Assembly: GCA_027627225.1 (NCBI GenBank)
Contig: CM051040.1
Coordinates: 25,354,134-25,418,133 of the forward strand
Origin: Congeria kusceri
Lineage: Eukaryota > Mollusca > Bivalvia > Myida > Dreissenidae
Direction of reading: 5' to 3'
DNA length: 64,000 nucleotides
The first letter of the stretch is position 1; every line of letters begins with the position of its first letter. Positions 11,817 to 22,802 of the stretch are shown piece by piece. The notes under the pieces are model-generated. The model was not told the origin of the DNA and searched no databases. It worked only from the letters and a program-made list of their open reading frames with translations. Both the position numbers and the translations under genes were made by a program.

Positions 11817-12484
11817 TGTAGAGCAACGAAGGATCAGGTGACATTTTAAGCGTCTTTTGTACTTGGCCATACCCCTTGTACTTCGTTAACGATTAATTTT
11901 TCAAATTAAAGGTGTTGACGATACGGGCGATACGAGCTTTTTTAAATTGCGTCATAGTCTCACTTATAATTGTATGACCCTTTTATCCCGCTTCACTTCG
12001 TGCTATTTTCATATGATAATATAACAGCCCAGTACCTGACATACATTGAAACCGCCAACAGTCTTAGGATTCCTATGAAAACGGACTACGTGGTATCACA
12101 ACAAACAATACTGATTATTTAGACACGTTTGAGTTCATAGTACAATACCGCCATTTTAGTGGAATGTGTCGCAGTACGTTAACATTAAATTATGTCTTGT
12201 GTACATGTACATGTATGTGCGTGTCTGTATTACTCGAATGCGATGGATTTCCCTCCTATAATGTTCTGTGCAACCCTATGTTAGAATCCTCGTTATAGTC
12301 ATCGTACGAAAAAACGTTTAAATATGCGAAACTGAATGCGCCCAGTATGCTACCATGGGTATTTCCGTTTCCGGTATTATGTAGCGTGCGAACTGCGTCT
12401 AGATTTAACGGCTCGTGTAATAGTTCTTTAAGCACGTTGACGCGCAGCGGGTCTCCAGCCTACGACACCATTTACAAGAAGTCG
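11817..12484. other. Gene-free stretch
   Basis: No supported gene or recognisable repeat. Confidence 0.45.
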
Positions 12485-12552
12485 TGGGTGGGCGCGCGGG
12501 CGGGCGGGTGGGTGGATGGATGGATGGATGGATAAATGGGTGGATGGATTGA
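12485..12552 (+). repeat. GGGC/GGAT microsatellite
   Basis: GGGCGGGCGGGTGGGTGG passes into GGAT repeats. Confidence 0.9.
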
Positions 12553-13499
12553 TTTTTACTTTTTAAGTAGATCTATTGTTTACATTGTAATTTATTGTAT
12601 ACGCTACTAAAATTAGGGAATAGATGATCGATAATGTTAAAAGTGTTTTAAGACGAGGAAAATATGTAAGCCAAGTTAAAAGTACATTCAACATTAAAAT
12701 TTTTACAGGACCGGGTCTTGTTTTTCTGATGTCTAGGCGTAGACACTACCCATTGCAGACTATCGATCACCGGAGTGGTGTTATTTAGTGTATTTAAACC
12801 TTTAAGCCAAAGTTTCGATAGTCGGACACAACGTGACGTAACGGCTGTCTGCGCCGGTGTTTGAATTATAGCCCACGGGATAATAGCGGTGCACTGTACC
12901 AGAAGAAAAGTTTGGGAAATGTTAAATATAACAACAAATTTCGATTTGCCGTACTCTCCAGCGAACGGAAATTTTTTTTTCTGCAAAACTGTCTCGTATA
13001 TCATATTAAAATGACAATAAAAATGGAAAATAATCCGTGTCGCTTATTTTAAGTTAAATTAGTGTTAAATACGGATATTCAATTGTATAAGACAATGGTG
13101 CATGAAAAGGAGGACATTTTTTTCATTTTAAGTTAACTTATTGAATAATTGTGCGGATATAAAATGGCAAGTATTATCAATAAAGATTAGTCAAATGTCG
13201 TTTAGTAAACCACATTTTGAAAGTGCAGATTTATCAATTGAAAGGATTTTGAAGATGAATCAGTGTGTCTTTGTTAGGAAATGAAAGTGGGATGCAATCT
13301 CAATCATAACTACACTCTATTAGTCTGTATTAGTCGTCATCATAAGCATTATAATGCACCTACAGGGTGTTGATGTTTATACGCGTGCAGATAGGATAGG
13401 CGTTGTATAATACATGTATTGTATATGATAAGTCAGTATGTGAGTTGGTGTGAATAGTGTGACTCAGTGTAAATGTGATTTTAAAATACAGTAATAAGT
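12553..13499. other. Gene-free stretch
   Basis: A minus-strand frame is open over 12648-13004 (118 codons), but it has no recognisable domain, no splice support and ordinary base composition. I do not call it a gene. Confidence 0.4.
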
Positions 13500-14130
13500 T
13501 GAAACGCGATACTACGAATTGCGATACTACGAAATGGATACTACGAATAAGGCTGCCGGTCCCGTCCGTTTTTTCCTTATATGTTTAACTACATAAAGAT
13601 GCGATACTACGAACTCTCGATACTACGAAAGATGCGTTACTACGAACACATTTTCCGCACCCATAATAATAAAGGTATTGAAATGTTAACGCGATACTTT
13701 GAATAATATTTAACGGAAACTGTTCACACCTTTTCAATGAAGATTTCACACCTTTGCCCGCTTGGACACCTAGCCAGTTTGTTTGAACCATGGACAAAAA
13801 TAGTTATTAATAACTTAAGTTACCGTTTAATCCACTTTAAATAACGCAGTGTGAGATATTGGCGTTTGACTAAATGACTTTCGTATTTGCCGATTGTATG
13901 TCATTGCGATTTCGATTAATGTACATTACAAGTGTATTGTCAAATGCAATTACATGTACTTTATTAAGTGTGCATACATGTTCGTAGACGCTACGACACG
14001 TAAATTTAACTCTGTAAGAATATTGCGTTATAAATGTAATATCCGAAATATGCGATACTACGAAAAACGCGATACTACAAACAAATTGGTAACTCCCGTG
14101 TCTAATCGTAGTATCGCGTTTCGACTGTAT
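13500..14130 (+). mobile_element. CAGTCGAAACGCGATACT TIR element, copy 2
   Basis: GAAACGCGATACTACGAA at the left and GTAGTATCGCGTTTCGACTG at the right, with repeated CGATACTACGAA subterminal motifs. It aligns in reverse with 10205-11129, including the shared internal CGGCAAATACGAAAGTCAT segment. It is about 630 bp, has no ORF, and the left TIR is degraded at its tip. Confidence 0.75.
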
Positions 14131-14914
14131 AGTTCGATTAGTTCATTAGCTGTTAATTAGCATATTTATTTCAAAAAATAAGTTTCTTTTTAAAGCCGTT
14201 CTTCAGTTAATAAACAGCTGTCTTGAGTTCTAATGGATAGCCAAACCTTTGTAATTTTATTCATTCGCGTTGTTTGATTGCTTGTTCCTCCAGATTATTG
14301 GTTAGATTTAATACAAATACATGACTATAATTTAAAAGGAGAAGAAGGGCGTTTCCGTGGGTGCAATATTTGAACTTTCGTCACTATTTGTAAATGTGCC
14401 CATAGCTCGTTTAACAGATGAGCACATTTATATACTGCACTTTAGGCCAGAGTTTCACGATCTTATGTTTCTCGGATCCGACGACCCATTTTTTTAATAC
14501 AAAAAATAAAAATTGGAATGAAACCAATATTGTAAAAATAAGGGACCAACATTTCCACTGATTCCATATGAATATTAGAAGTTTCCAACTCACAGTTTTA
14601 ATGTAACAACACATTAAAACATATATTAATTCAACGTAAATCATAAGATTGTATATGCATGTTTATATAACAAACGCTGCATTTAATTTATTGTTAATGA
14701 CATGTGTATTGCGAAAACAATGTGTTTATAATGTATTATATCATTATTTTATATTCTTAAATGATGCTCGCTAATTTTTATATAGACAAAAAACACAATT
14801 ATCGTTGTTAAACTACCCAATTAACAACGCAACAAAGTCCCGATTCTGAGCGGAGCATAGAATAACGTAGCTAAATCCAATTACAGTTGCAAAAATATAT
14901 GTCAAATCATGTTA
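14131..14914. other. Gene-free stretch
   Basis: AT-rich; no supported feature. Confidence 0.45.
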
Positions 14915-15343
14915 GAATCGAAATAATTTTCACATTATCGTTGTTTACCGGCCAATGAACAACTCTTTGTCGTTCTGATGCGCGGCAATTAAACAACTCG
15001 GGCTAACTTCCTCTTAGTTTAATTGCTACGCATCAGGGCCCAGCTGCTCAAAACTTTAACGGACAAATCAGCTAACAGCCGTTAACTTTTGGATGAAGTT
15101 TTTGATGTGAATTAAATGTTAAAATTTTAAAATTTGCATTTATGGTAAATAAATTGATATGCTAAAATAATTGTCAAATGCTTCACAAGCGAGTTTCTTG
15201 TAATATGAGTTTTATTTACATCTAAAGTTAACAGGCCGTTAGCTTAACCGGCCGTTAAAGTTTTGAGCAACTGGGCCCAGAACTCCAAATCGTTGTTAAT
15301 TGGCCGGTACACAACGATAAATCGAAAATTATTTCTTATTTTT
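14915..15343. mobile_element. ATCGTTGTNTACCGGCC foldback MITE with nested MITE
   Basis: The left arm (TTATCGTTGTTTACCGGCCA, then AACAACTCTTTG) pairs with the right arm (AACGATTTGG inverse, TGGCCGGTACACAACGATAA). Related foldbacks lie at 16872, 17410 and 36460. The loop has been invaded by a second element at 15036-15278. Confidence 0.8.
15036..15278. mobile_element. GGGCCCAG TIR MITE, nested
   Basis: The ends GGGCCCAGCTGCTCAAAACT and AGTTTTGAGCAACTGGGCCC are inverted, followed inward by TTAACGG / CCGTTAA. It is 243 bp with no ORF, inserted in the loop of the foldback at 14915-15343. Confidence 0.85.
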
Positions 15344-15599
15344 ATTTCTTTCGCCAGGTTTTTCCAAAAATGTCAAAATAGCTAAAAATAAAAATACCTG
15401 GCCTTAGTCATTGAAATATGATATTAAACCATCGTGTTTACTGAATCATTATATACCATCTTGTTTACTGAATGATCGGCGTTTTGTGTGACACATTTTA
15501 GGGACGGTAGTTTTCTTTCACACTGTTTAACAGTTCTCATTACCGGAGAGTAGAATAAAGTATTCTTTGAGTATAAGTCTCTAGTCTTAAAAAAATCTA

Positions 15600-15611
15600 G
15601 GGGGGGGGGGG
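15600..15611 (+). repeat. Poly-G run
   Basis: An uninterrupted G run followed by GTAAAAATAACC. Length in assembly may be unreliable. Confidence 0.8.
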
Positions 15612-15876
15612 TAAAAATAACCTTTACCCCCTTAAAATATTCACCACACAGATAAGGTATATTGGACTGCATGTAAATGTTTAAACGCCTTCCATCAAAG
15701 AAGCTCTAAATAAGGTCATAGAAAAAGACATCTCTCAATATTTTTCAAAATACATGTACATTGTCTATCAAATGTAAATTATAAACGTTTTTCTAATTTC
15801 CGAAAAGCTACTTTTATTACGAATACTGCTATTTCTATCGAAAGTCAGAAAAAGTTAATGATCGATAGTCACAAAT

Positions 15877-15919
15877 GGGGGGTGGGGGTGGGGGGTGGGG
15901 GTGGGGGTGGGGGGTCGGG
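15877..15919 (+). repeat. G-rich (GGGGGT) tract, G-quadruplex candidate
   Basis: At least six runs of four to six G separated by single T. The sequence satisfies the usual G3+N1-7 pattern for quadruplex formation several times over. Whether it folds in vivo is unknown. Confidence 0.85.
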
Positions 15920-16090
15920 TAAGCTTAAACCAAGAACCTTTTTACGCGTAAACGTATAGTTGGCAGTAAATACCTTAAAAGGTTTTGCTGTAAGATTCCA
16001 CGTACGATTCACCGACTGCTTTTTGCGACCATTATCATAAGTTCGTTGAGGTGTTATGCTTATTTACTTCGCATGATTCGTTAACCTATA

Positions 16091-16496
16091 AGGCCATACA
16101 AATTTGATTCTGTGGTAAGCGTGCCCATGATTTTTTGAAACCTACCAACCAGGCAAGCAAAAACAAAGAGTCGATTAAAAAAAACGTTTTTTTTTCACAA
16201 CTTATTCATGGCAGTGGTACAAACTACAGCAAATGTTAACCTGCAAAACTGTTATATATATCATCTTTATATTGGGAACCTACTTTAACACAGTGTATTA
16301 ACTGTGTAAATTGACTAGTTGCACACTATTTCTACAAATATTGGTAAAAACGCCTTAAAGTCATTTTTTCCTATTTTTATATGCTTTCCAACTCGATTTT
16401 GCACAATGTCTTAATTGTTTTTGTTTTTTTTCGTTCAGGCATCCAAAAACCTACCAGCCCGAGGACGCTAAACATAGAATCAAATTGGTATGGCCT
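16091..16496 (+). mobile_element. TIR element of the AGGCCATAC family, copy 2
   Basis: AGGCCATACAAATTTGATTC and CCTACCAACCAGGCA at the left are mirrored at the right by CCTACCAGCCCGAGGACG and CAAATTGGTATGGCCT. The inverted repeats span about 65 bases, imperfectly. It is 406 bp with no ORF. Confidence 0.8.
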
Positions 16497-16871
16497 AACC
16501 AGATTGTTGGGTATTCTAGTTGTATCTTGTGTACAGGAAAAAGAAACAGGTCGAAGACATCGTCAACAACTGTCAGAATAAACCGGTATCCGATTACACG
16601 TAAACTTGAGGAAATGATGGATTTAAATCTGGTATATTCTTGCATATATTAAACTGCAGGCTCTCTAAACATATTCGGTATAAAAGGATGTTTTCGTACA
16701 CAAATCATAACCATCTATAGATCTACCATTTACAGCGATTGAGTGTTTGGAGTGTTTAAGATTGTTATGATAAGTATTATCTTCCGCACTAGACAGAAGA
16801 AAATTGATAATGAAAAATGTGTTGAATATTAAAAAAAACTGTAAGTTAAATTTACTTCAGAAATATATTTT
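16497..16871. other. Gene-free stretch
   Basis: No supported feature. Confidence 0.45.
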
Positions 16872-17000
16872 GATTTAGAGTTGTTTATCGGCTAATTAAC
16901 AACGATTTTGGAGTTTTGATGCGTAGGAATTAATTAAATAATTTAATATACGCGCATGAGAACAACAACTCGTTGTTTATTAACCGATACAAAACGATAT
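16872..17000. repeat. Small foldback of the CGTTGT/ACAACG family
   Basis: GAGTTGTTTATCGGCTAATT and AACAACGATTTTGGAG at the left pair with CGTTGTTTATTAACCGATAC at the right. Same family as 14915 and 36460. Confidence 0.7.
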
Positions 17001-17409
17001 TAACTAAAATTATTTCGATTCTAACTTGACCTTGCAACATATTCTGCAATTACAATGTGAACTATATTTTACAGTTTATGAACTATTTTTGTCTGGTTGT
17101 TTATTGGAGATTTAACAATGGTATTTTTTGTTCTTTGTCTACAGAAAACTCTACGCGTGCCATGTTAGAATGTTATTTAATACATAAATATATATGCTGT
17201 TTAAAAGACTACCAATGTTGAGGCATTTACAGGTTATATATAACGTGCTTTTTAGACGGTGGTCACGTTTCTAGCAATGGTGACAGTTTTGTGCCGCTTG
17301 TGAAATATGGACCTGATTCTGCCACATTAAATTAGCTTTCTAAAATTTTCATTCGTGGAACTTGTATCGTAGCTGCGCAGTGTTAACTCTTAATATACAA
17401 ACATTTTCG

Positions 17410-18464
17410 ATTTAGAGTTGTTTATTGGCGACTTAACAACGACTCGTCGTTCTAATACACTTTCAGAGTCGTGGTTTAATATGCACCACAACTCCAACTC
17501 GTTTTTAGCTCGACTTTTCAAAGGAAAGGCAAGCTATTCTACTCGCCCCGGCGTCGGCGTCCGAGCTAGGTTAAAGTTTTTCGGTATGCTAGTTTCTCAG
17601 AAATGGCTTGAGGGATTTCATTAAAACTTTAAACATTTATTCTCCACATTGAAATGAACCTATAGGCCAAGTTGGGTAACTCTAGTTAGAAATTTGTCAA
17701 AATTATGGGCCTTTTTTACCCTTAGAAATTTTACATATAAGCTATATGGACAGGTTAAAGTTGTTCGGTAAGCTGGTTTCTCAGGAATGGCTTGAGGGAT
17801 TTCATTCAAACTTAGAACACTTATTCCCTATATTAAAATGAACTAGAAGGCCATTTTTAATAACTCCAGTTTGAAATTTTTCAGAATTATTGGCCTTTTT
17901 ACACTTAGAAATTTTACATATAAGTTATATGGACAGGTTAAAGTTTTTCGGTAAGCTAGTTTCTCTACTTTTCTTTTCCGCTCTCTAACTCAAGAACGGA
18001 TTAAGCTATTGCAATGAAACTTCAAATATAGATACCTTATAGCGAGACCTCACTTGGGATTGCATTTGGGGTGGGTGGGGTCAAGGTCAAGGTCACTTAA
18101 GAACGCATTGAGATATTTTAATAACATTTTATACATAGATACCTTATATCGAGACCTCGCTTTGGATTGCATATGGGGTGGGTGGGGGTCAAGGTCAAGG
18201 TCACTGTTACTAACAATAGAAAAACGGCTTCTGCTTAATAACTTGAGAACGCATTGAGATATTTTAAGGTCAAGGTCATGGTCACCATTACTAAAATTTA
18301 AATTGATGTGCTGATTTTAATGCATTTTGTTCGAAAAATTTGGTTTTCGTGGAATTTCCATATTTCTTGTTTTAGAAAAAAAGCCAGAAACACATACACG
18401 CACAAGAAAAGTCGAGCGCGCTGTCCTCCTACAGCTCTTGTTTATTAACCGATAAACAACTCTT
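17410..18464. mobile_element. Foldback MITE split by a tandem-core element
   Basis: The left arm GAGTTGTTTATTGGCGACTT lies at 17415-17434 and the right arm TTTATTAACCGATAAACAAC at 18441-18460. The intact relative at 36460 is only about 150 bp, so the 938 bp between the arms here (17503-18440) is a later insertion. Confidence 0.65.
17503..18440 (+). mobile_element. Tandem-core element A, copy 1
   Basis: It begins TTAGCTCGACTTTTC with a CCCCGGCGTCGGCGTC block, and ends AGCTCTTGT after an inverse of the start (GAAAAGTCGAGC). The core has monomers of 183-184 bases marked by GGTTAAAG at 17569, 17753 and 17936. A second core type of about 110 bases follows, containing TCAAGGTCAAGGTCAC at 18081 and 18189. 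There is no ORF. This end-plus-tandem-core layout resembles the oyster 'pearl' type of Helitron-related elements; that link is inference from layout. Confidence 0.65.
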
Positions 18465-18644
18465 ATTAAAAAATTCTTTCGTAAGTAACTAATTAGGCTG
18501 CCAATGAAAACTATTGCATGCAACTAATAAAACACAAATCGAAATTAAATTAAATGTAATTACATTATTTGGATATTTCATGACAAAGTAATTTTTAATT
18601 AGATGTTAACGTTTTTTTAAAATCGAAAACGTTCATTTCGAATT

Positions 18645-18760
18645 GGCGCTTTATCGATGTATGAAGGTCAGTTTTTTTGCATCTAATTTTCATAAAGCCG
18701 AAGGCTTTATGTACACATTAGATGCACAATAAACTGACCTTCATACATCGATGAAGCGCC
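18645..18760. repeat. Foldback, stem about 30 bp
   Basis: GGCGCTTTATCGATGTATGA and AGGTCAGTTT pair with AAACTGACCT and TCATACATCGATGAAGCGCC. A smaller hairpin (CATAAAGCCGAAGGCTTTATG) occupies the loop. It is probably a MITE; outer boundaries are uncertain. Confidence 0.85.
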
Positions 18761-19240
18761 GAAAAGAGCGTTTCAATTCTTATAATTACAATTCTAATGA
18801 CAATTGTGTTTATACTTTAAAATGTAACCTTAAAAAAAAGGGATTTATTTTTTGCAATACGCGCAGCAATACATTGAAGTATCATCCGTAGGCTCCGCCC
18901 CTTGCACTGTATGTAAAATATACATTCATTAAAGGCTATATAGAAAGTAGTCCCTTATGAATATTAATTGAGGCAACCGGCTTCATTGAAAATAAACGCC
19001 CGTCACATTATGGGTTTCAGCCAATCAAAACACTGTAAAATGATGAAACCAAAGGGAAATTGTAATTATTCGCAGTTATAAGGGACACGGGGTAAAAGTA
19101 ATCGTTTTAAAATAATTACGAAATTACGAACTATACGATGATTGAGGCCACTGTGATAATATTGTGTGGTTGAATATTGAATGGAAATAGCGTTGGAATA
19201 GAGAGTGCAGGGATTACAGTCTGGTTGTCGGGTCGGTTTT
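18761..19240. other. Gene-free stretch
   Basis: No supported gene or repeat. Confidence 0.4.
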
Positions 19241-20398
19241 TTAGCTCGACTATTCGAAGAATATATGAGCTTTCCTACTACCCCCGGCGTCGGCGTCGGC
19301 GTACACATCTGAATTTGGTTAAAGTTTTTATTCACGTCTTGTAACTTCAAAACTAGATAAGTTATTCACTTGAAACTTGAAATATAACTTTGTCATCAAC
19401 TCCAGTTTCAGGGGCAACATTCCCCATAACTGTTTTGTATTTTGACAGAGTATGCCCCTTTTTCACTTCGATTTTCTGGTTAAAGTTTATATTCAAAAGT
19501 TTTGTTACTTCAAAACTACATAAGTTATTCACTTTAAACTTCTAACTAACCTGTGTCATCAACTCTTGTATCAGGGGCAACATTATCCATAACTATGTTT
19601 TGTATTTTGACAGAGTTATGCCCCTTTTTCACTTAGATTTTTCTGGTTAAAGTTTATAATCAAAAGTTTTGTTATTTCAAAACGACATAAGTTATTCGCT
19701 TGAAACTTGAAACTAACCTTGGTCATCAACTCCAGTATCAAGGGCAACATTCCCCATAACTTCAATACTACAAAAGCTATTCACTTGAAACTTGGAATAC
19801 ACCTTTGTCATCAACTCCAGTATCAGGGTGAACATTTCCCATAACTCTGTTTTGTATTTTAGTTTAGTTTAAACCTATTTATTTTAGCTCGATTGGATCG
19901 AAAGCCTTAGGCTTATTGAGACACTCTCGAGTCCGTTTCCTGGGTAGAACCAGTACTTGGTGTCTTTGGGGGAGATCTCAAGAACGCTCCCAAAGTGGGG
20001 ATCGAACCCGGGACCTCCCGATCGCTAGGCGGACACCATATCCTCTACGCCACCGCGACCTCGTGGTGTTTTGTATTTTGATAGAGTTATGTCCCGTTTT
20101 CACATAGATTTTCTGTCTAAAGTTTATATTCAAAAGTTTTGTAACTTCAAAACTACATCTATCTCTATCTAAAACTAACCTCTATCATCAACTCTAGTAT
20201 CAGGGGCAACATTACCCATAATTATGTTTTGTATTTTGACAGAGTTAGCCCACTTTTTACACAAACTTTGTGGTTAAAGTGTTTGTTCCAAAAATTTATA
20301 AACTATACAATGCTTCACTTAAAATTATTGTATTTTAACAAACGTATGCCCCTTTCACTATCCAAAATATGTACCAACTGTCCTCTGACAGCTCTTGT
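19241..20398 (+). mobile_element. Tandem-core element A, copy 2, split by a SINE
   Basis: It begins TTAGCTCGACTATTCGAAG with CCCCCGGCGTCGGCGTCGGC and ends CTGACAGCTCTTGT, as in the copy at 17503. The core differs: monomers of about 165 bases marked by GGTTAAAGTTT at 19318, 19481 and 19647, each with TCAGGGGCAACATT and TTTGTATTTTGACAGAG. A SINE interrupts one monomer at 19861-20067. Confidence 0.7.
19861..20067 (-). mobile_element. tRNA-derived SINE, family 1, with 12-bp TSD
   Basis: On the minus strand the element opens with GAGGTCGCGGTGGCGTAGAGG (A-box region) and carries a B box GGTTCGATCCC. A body with CAAGTACTGGTTCTACCCAG follows, and it ends in an AAATAAATAGG-type tail. GTTTTGTATTTT is present exactly once on each side (19849-19860 and 20068-20079), a perfect target-site duplication. 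The other copy is at 4543. Pol III promoter boxes look intact here. Confidence 0.9.
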
Positions 20399-20439
20399 TA
20401 AATTTATAATCATTAAACTTAAACTATATTCGACCCTTT

Positions 20440-20906
20440 CACCAACACCATCACCAGCACCACCACAACAACATCCACCACCCGGATGACCACCCGTCAC
20501 TACCAACACCAGTACCGCCGCCAGCACCACCACCACCACCACAACCACCACCACCTCAACAACCACCACCACCCTGTGACCACCCGTAACTACCAACACC
20601 AGTACCGCCGCCATCACCACCACCGCCACCACCACAACAACAATAACCGCCATCACCCGGATGACCACCACTACCAACACCAGTACCGCCGCCATCACCA
20701 ATACTACCACTGCCACCACCATCATCATCATCATCATCGTCATCACCATCATCACAATTACTAACGCCATCGCCACCACCTGTGTCACCACCATCACCAC
20801 AACCAGTACTGCCACCATCACTACCACAACCACCAACACCAGTACCACCACCACAACCACCACCACCACCCACCATGGCCATCACCGCCACCACCATCAC
20901 CGCCAG
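20440..20906 (+). repeat. CCA/CAT-rich trinucleotide tract upstream of the ankyrin gene
   Basis: Nearly 470 bases of CCACCA, CATCAC and AACACCAGTACCGCCGCC repeats. Both strands stay open (His/Thr/Asn on plus; Val/Gly on minus) only because of composition. The tract stops about 75 bases before the ankyrin start codon, so it lies in the promoter or 5' UTR region. Length polymorphism is likely. Confidence 0.9.
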
Positions 20907-20982
20907 TTTGGGTATACTTTATTAGTATTTATGTGTGCATTCTTTGCTTTAAGATATCCATCTGGTATCGGCAAAGCAAAAG

Positions 20983-21460
20983 ATGACGTTAGAAGAAACG
21001 GTGAAACGAAGCCAGTCCATGTGGGCTATATCCATGAGCAGTCGCCTCTCCCTCGAATTAAACACAAGCAGCACTTCCGGTTCTTCCCCGTCAAAAGCCG
21101 GCATTCCAAAGACGTTTCGATCCGCTTCCGTTTACGACATCCCATCGGAGAGCCGCCCCGACAGTCTCGGAAGCTTCGTGCGTCGGTTCCGGAAACGCGA
21201 GCGCCGCGACAAGAGCCGGAAGCTGACCCGCGATGAGCGTGTCACCTGTGGTCCCTGCCTCTGCGGCGACGTCGACGCCGTGGATTCCCAGGGACGCTCG
21301 TTGCTTTTTTACGCGGCGCGGTACGGGCAGCTGGAGACGGCGCGCCAGCTAATGGAGGCCGGATGTTGTCTCGACCAATCCGACCACCTGGGCAACACGC
21401 CGCTCCACGAGGCGATCGAGAAGGGTCATTTGGAGGTCGCGGAAGTGTTCCTCAAGGACG
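20983..21460 (+). CDS. Ankyrin-repeat protein, exon 1
   Basis: First coding exon of a four-exon gene whose 324-residue product has about five ankyrin repeats. The start is the first ATG after an in-frame TAA at 20950 and has A at -3. Residues 1-65 are Ser-rich and probably disordered. Residues 67-80 form a basic patch (VRRFRKRERRDKSRK) that could bind nucleic acid or act as a nuclear signal. Ankyrin repeats start near residue 101 (DSQGRSLLFYAARYGQLETA), and repeat 2 has the classic GNTPLHEAIEKGHLEVAEVF. Ankyrin arrays mediate protein binding; the partner is unknown. The exon ends at a strong GACG|GTAAGC donor in phase 1. It is much more GC-rich than its surroundings. No orthologue name can be given; an upstream non-coding exon is possible. 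Confidence 0.85.
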
Positions 21461-21755
21461 GTAAGCGCTTACAAATTACAGTCTTATTTGTCGTTATTGT
21501 AATAAGGGCTCGTTTTCAAATGAATTATATATTTATTTATTACATGCTTTCCTGAGATTTATAGGGTAATATCAGTAAAATAAAATTTGTAATTCACTGT
21601 TTTAAGACAGTAAATGAAACACTCAAAATTGTGAAATGACGTCATTATTTTGACGTCATAACGTTATACCGGTAAGTGCCGCGAAATTTTCTACTGAAAC
21701 CCTTTTAAAATTGTAATAAAAACGGTGGAAAAAAGCATAAAATAAAAATACAATG

Positions 21756-21852
21756 TATTGATTTCGGTATAAGATCGTATTTTATTTCACTTGTGATCAC
21801 GGAAAATATTTTTTTTCACTCTTGGCGCAACGATCTTACACCGAAAATCAAC
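21756..21852. repeat. Foldback, TTGATTTCGGT family, copy 1
   Basis: TATTGATTTCGGTATAAGAT and CGTATTTTATTTCAC are mirrored by CGATCTTACACCGAAAATCA. A longer copy lies at 50430. Confidence 0.75.
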
Positions 21853-22552
21853 AAATATCCTATTACATTATTATTTGTAAAAAATAAATAAATACAGATA
21901 ATCTGTACCTACAGATAATCTTTTAATTGGTTTATATTTTCCAACATAAAGTCTTATATAAAACGAGCTTCATTTTAATATTTTTAAATCTGATACCACA
22001 AAATCTTCTGATCTTATTCTATATGTTAAGAATTCTCGCTTTTTCCGGATTAAATCTATGGAAAGGAACTATTTACGAAATCGTGTGCATGCGCGCAATG
22101 TTGTTTTCATTGCCCAAAACACATCCTGTTTTGTTACAGGTGTTGTTTGATCTTAATGTAAATTTGACGTTTTGTTATGCGTGTTTATATGTATAATGAC
22201 TTCTAAGTAATGCAATTTCTAAGTTGTCTACTGTTACAAAATCACTGTGTAGAATAATTATCATAATAACGATAATATACGTCAAACTCGACGCTTTATT
22301 GTAATCACTTGTACGGGTTGGCATTTGATACCCGTAAAATTCTAGTCTTGGTACGAAAGTAAGTCAGTAGGTTACACTGTACTAAATTATTTAAAAACGC
22401 ATGAATTGACATTTCTTACCAGTTTAAACTTGTTGAGCATCATCGACAGTTTTATATGTCTTACAGTATTATAATTTGTCGGCAATTTGGAACACATAGA
22501 CTTCCTGTAGTGGATATGATAACATGGTTATTCATTCCAGTAAAATGTATGT

Positions 22553-22750
22553 TGATTTCGGACGTCATATATTTAAGGTCATGATTTCGGACGTCACATA
22601 TTTAACGTCATCATTTATGACGTCTTATATAAAACGTCATGAATTCTTATATAAAACGTCATGAATTCGGGCGTCACAAATTTAACGTCATGATTTAGGA
22701 CGTCACATATTTAATGTTATGATTTCGGACATCACAAATTTAAGGCCATA
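22553..22750 (+). repeat. ACGTCA-rich minisatellite, about 28-bp units
   Basis: About seven degenerate units of the form ATGATTTCGGACGTCACATA followed by TTTAACGTC. Nearly every unit carries ACGTCA or TGACGTC, the core of CREB/ATF-type sites. It is within intron 1 of the ankyrin gene. Regulatory action is only a possibility. Confidence 0.85.
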
Positions 22751-22802
22751 GACTTGTGATATAAACGGAATGGAACTTTTACTGGAGTGGCTTGTTACCT
22801 TT

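Noticed and set aside
12648..13004. 118-codon minus frame
   Set aside because: No domain, no splice context, ordinary AT-rich composition.
20315..20906. Long open frames on both strands (His/Thr-rich plus, Val/Gly-rich minus)
   Set aside because: They lie in a CCA/CAT trinucleotide tract; low-complexity composition removes stops.
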